Part shown: one piece after another, positions 57,756 to 64,000 of the stretch
How the letters are laid out: each line of letters begins with the position of its first letter
Position numbering within the stretch: the first letter of the stretch is position 1
Assembly: GCF_030767025.1 (NCBI RefSeq)
Contig: NZ_JASITE010000015.1
Location: forward strand, 62,001 to 126,000
Direction: 5' to 3'
DNA: 64,000 nt
DNA from: Nocardia sp. CC227C
Lineage (GTDB): Bacteria; Actinomycetota; Actinomycetes; Mycobacteriales; Mycobacteriaceae
Translations under genes and position numbers: made by a program
The notes under the pieces: model-generated
What the model saw: only the letters and a program-made list of their open reading frames with translations
Databases searched by the model: none
Told to the model about the DNA's origin: nothing

Positions 57756-58658
57756 ATGGCCGACACCGCGCACGAGGCATCGCGGCCCGCGCCCATCCTG
57801 GCCGCTGTCGACGGTTCGTCGATCTCCTATCAGGCGGTCGGCTGGGCGGCGGCGGAGGCGGACCTGCGCGGCTGCCCGCTGCACATCATCACCTCGTACG
57901 CCATCCCGGTGGCCAAGGTGCCGGTCACCTCGCTGGGGGCGGCGGAACTGGCCTGGGTGCGCGAGGACGGGAATCGGGTGCTCACCGAGGCCGCAGCCGT
58001 CGCCCGGCACACCGCGCCCGGCGATCCGGTCGTCACCACCGAACTCATCTTCGAGCCCATCACCACCACGCTCATCGCCCGGTCGCGCACCGCCCGGCTG
58101 GTCGTGCTGGGCAATCGCGGGCGGGGCGCCCTGCGTCGCGCGGTGCTGGGGTCGGTGAGCACCTCGCTCACCCGGCATGCGCACTGCCCCGTCGTGGTCG
58201 TCCCCGCCATGCCGGAGACCGATCCGACCGCCGCGCATCGTCCCATCGTGGTCGGCGTGGACGGCAGTGAGAACAGCATGCCCGCGGTGGGCATGGCGTT
58301 CGAGATGGCCTCGCGCCGCAAGGTCGGCCTGGTGGCCGTGCACGCCTGGAGCGATGACACCGGCCACGACCTGCCCGTCATCCCGTGGGAGGGCATTCGG
58401 GAGACCGAGGACGCCGTGCTGGCCGAATGCCTGGCCGGTTTCGGGGAGCGGTTTCCGGATGTCGCGGTGCAGCGAGTGGTGGCTCGGGACACCCCGGTGC
58501 GCGCCCTGCTCGAGTACGCCGACGGTGCGCAACTCGTCGTGGTGGGCACGCGTGGGCGCGGCGGATTCGCGGGTATGAACCTGGGCTCGACCAGCACCGC
58601 GCTGCTGCATCTGGCGCCCTGCCCGGTGCTGGTGGTCCGCGAAAGCCGAATCGGGTGA
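57756..58658 (+). CDS. Universal stress protein, tandem USP domains
   Basis: This 300-aa protein has two USP domains (about residues 12-145 and 158-296). Both ATP-binding signatures G-2x-G-9x-G-S/T are intact: GNRGRGALRRAVLGSVS and GTRGRGGFAGMNLGSTS. This is the tandem type abundant in mycobacterial DosR regulons (such as Rv2623), linked to growth arrest. GGGAGGAATC stands right before the ATG. A weak half-similar DosR-like sequence lies about 55-75 bp upstream (AGGGAACAAGGTCAT on the minus strand), with too many mismatches to call. Confidence 0.92.
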   Translation: MADTAHEASRPAPILAAVDGSSISYQAVGWAAAEADLRGCPLHIITSYAIPVAKVPVTSLGAAELAWVREDGNRVLTEAAAVARHTAPGDPVVTTELIFEPITTTLIARSRTARLVVLGNRGRGALRRAVLGSVSTSLTRHAHCPVVVVPAMPETDPTAAHRPIVVGVDGSENSMPAVGMAFEMASRRKVGLVAVHAWSDDTGHDLPVIPWEGIRETEDAVLAECLAGFGERFPDVAVQRVVARDTPVRALLEYADGAQLVVVGTRGRGGFAGMNLGSTSTALLHLAPCPVLVVRESRIG

Positions 58659-58704
58659 GCGTGCGGGGGACCGGCGCGCTCCGGTCCAGCGAATCAACCG
58701 GACT

Positions 58705-58719
58705 CGGAGCGACGCTCCG
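58705..58719. terminator. Palindrome between convergent USP and dosR-like genes
   Basis: CGGAGCG-A-CGCTCCG is a perfect 15-bp palindrome about 47 bp past the USP stop and 50 bp from the regulator's stop. Additional TCCGGT/ACCGGA pairing around it is possible. Likely a shared terminator. Confidence 0.45.
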
Positions 58720-58769
58720 GCAGCCGCGGCTACGAGAGCGCTTCGCGCACCGAGGAGCCCGTCTCGGAA

Positions 58770-59426
58770 TCAGCCATCCCGCTGCGCGGCGGTGGATCCG
58801 GAGCGCAGTTTGGAGGCCAGCACCGCGGCCTGGGTGCGGCGCTCCATGCCGAGCTTGGCCAGCAGTCGCGAGACGTAGTTCTTCACGGTCTTCTCGGCCA
58901 GGTACATGCGCTCGGCGATCTGCCGGTTGGTGAGGCCGTCGCCGAGCAGGTCGAGCAGTCGACGCTCCTGTTCGGTGAGCCCGGCCAGCGGTCCGTCCGG
59001 CTGGGTGCTGCGGCGCAGCCGCTCCATCAGCGCGGCGGCGGCCCGGTTGTCCAGCAGCGACCGGCCCGACCCGACCTCCTTGATGGCCTTGGCCAATTCC
59101 ATGCCCTTGATGTCCTTGACCACGTATCCGCTGGCTCCGGCCAGGATGGCGTCCATCATGGCCTGCTCGTCGGTGAACGAGGTGAGGATCAGGCAGCGCA
59201 GATCGTCGAGTCGCGAGAGCAGTTCGCGGCAGAGTTCGATGCCGTTGCCGTCGGGCAGGCGAACATCGAGCACGGCGACATCCGGTCGCAGCGCGGGAAT
59301 CCGGGCCAGGGCCTGCGCGACGTCCCCGGCCTCGCCGACCACAGAGAGCTCCGGATCCCCCTCGAGGAGGTCGACGAGTCCCCGGCGGACGATCTCGTGG
59401 TCGTCGACGAGAAACACCTTGATCAT
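58770..59426 (-). CDS. DosR/DevR-like NarL-family response regulator
   Basis: This 218-aa regulator has a receiver domain with D8/D9, the phospho-acceptor D54 in AVLDVRLPDGNG, Thr82 and K104, all at the same numbers as M. tuberculosis DosR. A LuxR-type HTH at the C-terminus follows (LTEQERRLLDLLGDGLTNRQ then IAERMYLAEKTVKNYVSRLL). It should activate hypoxia/NO dormancy genes. No sensor kinase is adjacent. The ATG at 59426 is chosen; the frame is open to 59558 but crosses the operator. A good DosR box lies 61-80 bp upstream, implying autoregulation. Confidence 0.9.
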   Translation of the reverse strand: MIKVFLVDDHEIVRRGLVDLLEGDPELSVVGEAGDVAQALARIPALRPDVAVLDVRLPDGNGIELCRELLSRLDDLRCLILTSFTDEQAMMDAILAGASGYVVKDIKGMELAKAIKEVGSGRSLLDNRAAAALMERLRRSTQPDGPLAGLTEQERRLLDLLGDGLTNRQIAERMYLAEKTVKNYVSRLLAKLGMERRTQAAVLASKLRSGSTAAQRDG

Positions 59427-59486
59427 GGCGGCATCCGATCTGTGGTGAGTAATGCGAACAAACATACGCGGGAGCGCCGGGGTCAA

Positions 59487-59506
59487 CGATGGTCCAAAGT
59501 CCCTAT
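59487..59506 (-). promoter_or_regulatory. DosR box upstream of the dosR-like gene
   Basis: On the minus strand the sequence is ATAGGGACTTTGGACCATCG. Against the published DosR pattern core GGGACTWWAGTCCC it agrees at 11 of 14 positions, including all of GGGACTTT. It lies 61-80 bp from the start codon, the usual distance. Confidence 0.6.
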
Positions 59507-59612
59507 TCCGACGTGGCAAACCGGCATTTCGGACGTCTCCGCGAACAGCTACCGTCACCGAGCCGGTCGTGGTGAGTGTGGACGGCGGCCCGGCGGAGGG
59601 CCGTGCCCGGGA

Positions 59613-60089
59613 TTATCGGTGCCGAGCCGGGGCGACGTACTCGACGCCGGTGACGACCTCGGGGCGGATACGCACGATGCGGTGCGGGCCGCCGGTGAGG
59701 CGTGGGCGCAGCGCCGCGCGGTAGCGGGCGAGGTCGTTGCCTTCGGTCACCGGTTCGGCGGTTCCGGTGACGATGACGCACCAGCCGCGCTGGGTGTGCC
59801 GGTCGAGGGTATCGGCCTCGTAGGCGACGACCTGCCGGTACGGGGGGAACGTCACCGCGTCGGTGGCGGCGATGATCGCTCGGTCGTCGACGATGTGGTC
59901 GACCGGCCGGATGGCCGGTAAGCCGTAGCGGGTGTACACGATACGGCCGAAGCCCACCCCGGCGAGCAGTCGCAGGCATGCGGCCTCCGACAGCGGGCGC
60001 GCGGTGAGGGATCCGGCGTCCTCGGCGATGGGCGCGTCCTGTCGATTGTCCGGAGGACTGTTGTCGGACGCGGCCTCATGGCTGCTCAT
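59613..60089 (-). CDS. Pyridoxamine 5'-phosphate oxidase-like flavin-binding protein 2
   Basis: This 158-aa paralogue of the protein at 54.9 kb has GFGRIVYTRYGLPAIRPVDH, YRQVVAYEADTLD and GWCVIVTGTAEPVTEG. It has a longer, hydrophilic N-terminus. The ATG at 60089 has AGGTGGA about 10 nt upstream. The frame remains open to 60347 through unlikely arginine-rich residues. It is transcribed in the same direction as, and just upstream of, the dosR-like gene, so both belong to the same stress island. Cofactor not determinable by eye. Confidence 0.82.
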   Translation of the reverse strand: MSSHEAASDNSPPDNRQDAPIAEDAGSLTARPLSEAACLRLLAGVGFGRIVYTRYGLPAIRPVDHIVDDRAIIAATDAVTFPPYRQVVAYEADTLDRHTQRGWCVIVTGTAEPVTEGNDLARYRAALRPRLTGGPHRIVRIRPEVVTGVEYVAPARHR

Positions 60090-60384
60090 GGTCCGGCGAT
60101 CCACCTTCCCGCACCGGATGCTTGGTCCGTTTCGCTGACGGCGGAGTTCCCTTCCGGGGCACCGACAAAACCGTTCGCCGCGACACCCGCCCGGCACACG
60201 ACCGACCAGTCGGTGACGCGGTCTCAGTCGCGCACGGTGGTGAAGAAGCCCGATACCCACGTGCGTCTTCCGCTCCATGACCAGCCGATACGCGAAACGG
60301 CCGGGTGCCGAGGAGCCCTGCCGCGAGATCCGGTCGCGGCTCACCAATCGGGTGCCCGCGCCGTGGGTCGCCGCGGCGGCGGTG

Positions 60385-61260
60385 TCAGGGCAGCCCGAAC
60401 AGGCGGGCGGCGTTGTCGTGGCAGACCGCGCGCAGCCAGTCGTCGCCGAGGCCGAGACGGTCGAGGGCGTGCAGCGCGTGCGAGTAGGGGTAGGGGATGT
60501 TCGGGAAGTCGCTGCCGAACAGGATGCGGTGCGAGAAGTCGCGCAGGCGGGGGAGGGCGTCGGTGGGGAAGGGGCTGTCGGCCTCGAAGAAGTCGGTGAA
60601 GTTCATGGTGGTGTCCAGATGGACGCGGTCGTATCGCTGTGCCAGGTCCAGGAATTCGACGTACTCGGGCGAGCCCATGTGCGCGATGATCAGCGTCAGG
60701 CGGGGAAAGCGGCGCAGGAGTTCGGCCATCGGCTCGGGGCCGGTGAAAGTGCCCGGCGCGGGACTGGATCCGCAGTGCACGAGCACCGGGACGGCGGCGT
60801 CCTGGAGCAGCCCCCAGACCGGGGTGAGCAGTGGATCGCAGGGGTGGAAGTCGCCGACCTGGAGGTGGAGCTTGAAGATCCGGGCTCCGGCGTCGACGGC
60901 GGCCTCGACATAGCCGTCCGCGCCGTGTTCGGGGTAGAAGGTGGCGGTGTGCAGGCAATCGGGTGTGCGGGCGGCGAAGTCGGCCGTCCACTCGTTGAGC
61001 CAGGCCGCCATATCCGGTCGGTGCGCGTAGACCAGCGAGGTGAAGGCGCGCACACCGAATCCGCGCAGGGTCTTCAACCGCACCTGTTCCTCGTCGCGGT
61101 AGACGATCGGCCATTCGCGGCGGGTGAGCGGCCCGGCCGAGTCGAAGTAGGCCCACACCTTGCGCATGACCCGGTCGGGCATGAAATGCGTGTGGATGTC
61201 GACGAGATGCGAACGGCCCAGGCGGGCACGCAGTTCGGCGGGGTAGTCGGGGTCGGTCAC
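60385..61260 (-). CDS. Amidohydrolase-2 family metal-dependent hydrolase
   Basis: This 291-aa TIM-barrel protein of the ACMSD-like amidohydrolase-2 group has metal-site motifs HTHFMP (H23, H25), LVHCGSSPAPG, LIIAHMGSPEY and the catalytic Asp in FGSDFPNIPY. Members decarboxylate or hydrolyse ring-derived acids. The substrate here is unknown. The GTG start overlaps the nucleoside hydrolase stop (GTGA), so it is translationally coupled to it and may act in the same salvage route. Confidence 0.86.
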   Translation of the reverse strand: MTDPDYPAELRARLGRSHLVDIHTHFMPDRVMRKVWAYFDSAGPLTRREWPIVYRDEEQVRLKTLRGFGVRAFTSLVYAHRPDMAAWLNEWTADFAARTPDCLHTATFYPEHGADGYVEAAVDAGARIFKLHLQVGDFHPCDPLLTPVWGLLQDAAVPVLVHCGSSPAPGTFTGPEPMAELLRRFPRLTLIIAHMGSPEYVEFLDLAQRYDRVHLDTTMNFTDFFEADSPFPTDALPRLRDFSHRILFGSDFPNIPYPYSHALHALDRLGLGDDWLRAVCHDNAARLFGLP

Positions 61261-62309
61261 CGGATCTCCTGCCCGGTCGGCGGGTAGAGCGTGCGGGCGT
61301 GGTCGCCGACGCGGGTGACCAGTCGGTCGAAGAACAGTTCGGGATCGGTGCCGACGACGATGTCGGCATTGGGCTCCCGCCCCCACATCCCGGCCCAGTC
61401 GGCGACCGTGGTGGCGCGGGTGAGGGTGCCGGCCAGTTCGACATCCACGGTGGCGGGCCGTGTCACGGCCAGCCGCGGGTCCAGCGCCACCGCCGCCGCG
61501 AACGGATCGTGCATATGCGCCAGGTAGCCCTGGTCGTACATCCGATGGAAGTCGAAGTAGAACCGCACCGCGTCGGTGAGGTGCCGGATGACCGGGTTGC
61601 TCGCCGCCGAGCGGGCGTGCGGAGGGTCGCTCTCGGTCACCGCCTCCATCGGTGTGCTGCCCGCCCGCTCCGCCAGCAGCACCAGGTGTTTTGGCCGCAT
61701 CTCGATGGTCTCGGTGATGTCGAGCGCGCACACCAGCGGCCGCCGATCCGGCGGGGCCGCGGCGAAGGCGTCGAACACCTCCTTGGCGGCCTCCGGGTCG
61801 ACGTGCACGTTCCATTCGTTGGTGGGTGTGGTGTTGCCGGGATGGTTGAACGCGCCGCCCATGATCACCAGCCGCCGCAGCAGTCGAGGCAGCTCCGGTT
61901 CCAGCCGGAGGGCGAGCGCGAGATTGGTGAGCGGCCCCGTGCACAGCCCGACGATCTCACCGGGATGCTCGCGCACCAGCTCCACCCACATGCGCGCCGC
62001 CGAGCGCGGCGATAGCGCGCGCGCCGACACCGGCAGCTCGGCATATCCGACACCCTGCGGGCCGTGGGTGTCCTCGGTGGTGCGCAGCGGAATCGCCAGC
62101 GGCTGCGCCGCACCCAGCGCCACCTCGATCTCGGGCGCCCGGCACACGTCCAGCCAGGCCAGGTTGTTGGCCGCCACCTGCTCGACACCCACATTGCCCG
62201 CGGTGGCGGCGATCCCGACGATCTCCGCCTCGGGCGAGGCGAGCAGATAGAGCAGGGCCAGTGAGTCGTCGATTCCGGTATCGACGTCCATGATGATCTT
62301 CTGCCGCAC
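61257..62309 (-). CDS. Inosine-uridine-type nucleoside hydrolase
   Basis: This 350-aa Ca-dependent N-ribohydrolase splits nucleosides into base and ribose. The N-terminal metal cluster is IIMDVDTGIDDSLALL (D8, D10, D14, D15), followed by the middle VIMGGAFNHPGN and the distal His/Asp in YLAHMHDPFAAA. Length is normal for the IUNH family. GTG start at 62309. First gene of a two-gene operon with the amidohydrolase. The 160 bp between it and the MFS gene show no further feature. Confidence 0.9.
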   Translation of the reverse strand: MRQKIIMDVDTGIDDSLALLYLLASPEAEIVGIAATAGNVGVEQVAANNLAWLDVCRAPEIEVALGAAQPLAIPLRTTEDTHGPQGVGYAELPVSARALSPRSAARMWVELVREHPGEIVGLCTGPLTNLALALRLEPELPRLLRRLVIMGGAFNHPGNTTPTNEWNVHVDPEAAKEVFDAFAAAPPDRRPLVCALDITETIEMRPKHLVLLAERAGSTPMEAVTESDPPHARSAASNPVIRHLTDAVRFYFDFHRMYDQGYLAHMHDPFAAAVALDPRLAVTRPATVDVELAGTLTRATTVADWAGMWGREPNADIVVGTDPELFFDRLVTRVGDHARTLYPPTGQEIR

Positions 62310-62468
62310 CGGTCGAGCCTAACGCCGCTCGGTATCAGGGCGGCGCGTAGTCCTCGGTCCCGCTCGGCGTGCGCGTCATGACCGGCCGCATCATCCGGGA
62401 GGCGGGGAGGGGCGCACGCGGTCGCCCGCCTCTATTTCGTCCAGCTCCAGGGGCACGGCGCTAGCGCT

Positions 62469-63995
62469 TCAACCGGGCGGAATATGCCGCAGCCGGGAGA
62501 ACGCCAGGGCGGAGAGCACCAGCGCCGCGCCCGCCGCGATGGCCGCGGTGACATGCATACCGGTCAGGAACGCGTGCCTGGCCGCATCGGCGACCGTGGT
62601 ACCCAGACTGTCGGGCAGGGCATTGGCCAGATGGATGGCCGCGCCCAGGGTGTCGCGCGCGGTGGCGATATCGGGTTCACGCAGGCCGTAGGGCAGGGTG
62701 TCGGCCAGCTGGGTCCGGTAGATGGCGATGCTGACGCTGCCGAGTATCGAGATGCCCAGCGCTCCACCGAACTCCGCGCCCGTCTCGGCGAGCCCGGAGG
62801 CCGCGCCCGCCTGCTCCTGCGGTGCCGTGCCGACGATGAGTTCGGTGGTGATGCCGAATACCGGTGCCAGGCCGAAGGATACGAAAAGGGAGGCGACGAT
62901 GGTCAGCACCACACCGCCGGTGGCACTGATCTGGGTCAGCAGGAGCAGACCCAGCGCCGCCATCGCCATGCCGCCGCCGATCATGTAGGCCGGGCGCACC
63001 ACCCGCCCGATCCGCGGACCCAACTGCGACCCGATCATGAATCCGAGCCCGGCGGGAATGGTGGCCAATCCGGCCCGCAGCGGCGACATGCCCAGGACCA
63101 GTTGCAGATACTGCGCCACGAACAGGAAGTAGCCGAAGGCCACGAAGATGGCGAGCAGGTTGATGGTGAGCGCGGTGCGGAAGCTGCCCAGTCGGAACAA
63201 ACGCAGATTCAACATGGGCTCGGAGGAGGAGAGTTGACGGCGCACGAAGATCAGGCCGACCCCCAACCCGGCCAGGAGCGGCATGACGGCCTCCGGGCCG
63301 GGACCATCCTGGGCGGCCTGTTTCATACCGAAGACGATCAGCAGCACCGCGCCAGTGCACAGCACGGCGCTGATCGGATCCAGTTTGCCCGCATCGGGAT
63401 CGCGGAATTCCGGCAGTATGCGCGGCGCGAGCACGATCAGCAGCACCATGACGGGCACCGCCAGCAGGAACACCGCACCCCACCAGAAGTGTTCGAGCAC
63501 GAGTCCGCCCGCGAGCGGGCCGATCGCGCCGCCCACCGAATAGGACCCCACCCAGACCCCGATGGCCACCGACCGCTGGGCGGGATCGCGAAACATGGTG
63601 AATATCAATGACAGTGTGGACGGTGCGAGGGTGGCCCCGGCGACGCCGAGCAGGGCGCGGCAGGCGATGAGCACCGGCGCGGTGGGGGCGAAGGCGGCGA
63701 CGATCGACACCGCGGCGAAGGCCGCGGCGCCGACCATGAGTAGTCGGCGCCGCCCCACTCTGTCGCCGATGGTGCCCATGGTGAGCAGCAGTCCGGCCAC
63801 GAAGAAGCCGTAGACGTCGATGATCCAGAGCAATTGCGTACTGGTGGGCCGCAATTCGGCGCTGATCTGGGGGACCGCCAGGTGCAGGACGGTGAGGTCC
63901 ATGGAGTACACCAGACATGCGAGCGCCAGCACCGCCAGTCCGGCCCACTCACGCCTACCTCCCTTGCCTGTGCTGGTTTCCGCAGCGGTGAGCAA
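62469..63995 (-). CDS. MFS multidrug exporter, DHA2 (14-TM, LfrA/QacA-like); start near window edge
   Basis: This 508-aa protein has about 14 hydrophobic helices. Motif A is GTIGDRVGRRRLLMVG between helices 2 and 3, motif D1 covers VYSMDLTVLHLAVPQISAEL (Asp in helix 1, as in QacA), and antiporter motif C is GVWVGSYSVGGAIGPLAGG. It closely resembles mycobacterial LfrA, which exports quinolones, acridines and quaternary amines with proton exchange. The only start inside the window is a TTG at 63995. The true start could be a few codons further, beyond the edge. The usual divergent TetR repressor would also lie outside. Confidence 0.88.
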   Translation of the reverse strand: MLTAAETSTGKGGRREWAGLAVLALACLVYSMDLTVLHLAVPQISAELRPTSTQLLWIIDVYGFFVAGLLLTMGTIGDRVGRRRLLMVGAAAFAAVSIVAAFAPTAPVLIACRALLGVAGATLAPSTLSLIFTMFRDPAQRSVAIGVWVGSYSVGGAIGPLAGGLVLEHFWWGAVFLLAVPVMVLLIVLAPRILPEFRDPDAGKLDPISAVLCTGAVLLIVFGMKQAAQDGPGPEAVMPLLAGLGVGLIFVRRQLSSSEPMLNLRLFRLGSFRTALTINLLAIFVAFGYFLFVAQYLQLVLGMSPLRAGLATIPAGLGFMIGSQLGPRIGRVVRPAYMIGGGMAMAALGLLLLTQISATGGVVLTIVASLFVSFGLAPVFGITTELIVGTAPQEQAGAASGLAETGAEFGGALGISILGSVSIAIYRTQLADTLPYGLREPDIATARDTLGAAIHLANALPDSLGTTVADAARHAFLTGMHVTAAIAAGAALVLSALAFSRLRHIPPG

Positions 63996-64000
63996 GGGCC

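Noticed and set aside
55548..58697. Thousand-codon minus-strand open frame opposite the SulP and USP genes
   Set aside because: It covers three real plus-strand genes. Its translation is a low-complexity His/Arg/Gly series, typical of antisense frames at this GC content.

Overview
The window is high-GC actinobacterial chromosome. FabG1 and InhA lie side by side next to a MoxR/DUF58/VWA operon and a coproporphyrin-type ferrochelatase. A FurA-KatG pair, an Rpf-like transglycosylase, LytM peptidases and a DosR-type response regulator are also present. Together these point to a mycolic-acid-containing member of the Mycobacteriales, most likely Nocardia or a close relative. I saw no rRNA, tRNA, CRISPR array, transposase or prophage. 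It reads as ordinary chromosome with accessory segments between conserved blocks.

Layout. 0-3.4 kb: an arginase-family fragment, then furA-katG (peroxide defence). 3.5-8.7 kb: the 2-methylcitrate cycle, prpD-prpB-prpC with overlapping stop/start codons, divergent from the regulator prpR. 8.7-10.9 kb: a methyltransferase and metF, the latter behind a cobalamin riboswitch whose downstream platform can mask the metF ribosome-binding site. 10.9-13.2 kb: a decayed divergent pair (VOC protein and WYL regulator), a minisatellite and a LytM peptidase. 13.4-19.3 kb: moxR-DUF58-VWA, fabG1-inhA and hemH, the gene order of the M. tuberculosis Rv1479-Rv1485 block. 19.4-30.1 kb: accessory genes (AAA ATPase, thioesterase, DinB-like, TPR protein, TDT transporter with LysR, ArsR-SRPBCC pair, hypotheticals). 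30.3-33.0 kb: DUF3097, NfeD-like and SPFH genes, which resume that block (Rv1486c-Rv1488). 33.1-48.5 kb: a second accessory segment (UbiB-type kinase, GAP-family membrane protein, TetR regulator, a Baeyer-Villiger/FMO oxidation operon, Rpf, ilvD, a Tat-exported SDR, GDPD, a beta-propeller lipoprotein, a broken FAD monooxygenase and a second LytM peptidase). 48.6-54.8 kb: TVP38-family protein, mutA-mutB and meaB, again in mycobacterial order (Rv1491c-Rv1496). 54.9-60.1 kb: a dormancy-type island with two PNPOx-like proteins, a degenerate kinase-like domain, SulP, a tandem USP and a DosR-like regulator with its own DosR box. 60.4-64.0 kb: an amidohydrolase, a nucleoside hydrolase and a 14-TM MFS exporter.

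Functional links. Propionyl-CoA can be removed here by two routes encoded 45 kb apart: the methylcitrate cycle and the B12-dependent methylmalonyl-CoA mutase with its MeaB chaperone. B12 also appears as the presumed ligand controlling metF.

The most unusual structures are: (1) two near-identical 74-bp units between mutA and mutB, each a 25-codon mini-ORF chained to its neighbours by ATGA overlaps; (2) the SD-sequestering platform behind the metF riboswitch; (3) a shared 15-mer that ties the TetR gene to a five-gene oxidation operon whose promoter lies 6 kb away; (4) a DosR-island protein resembling a histidine-kinase dimerisation domain that has lost its phospho-accepting histidine.
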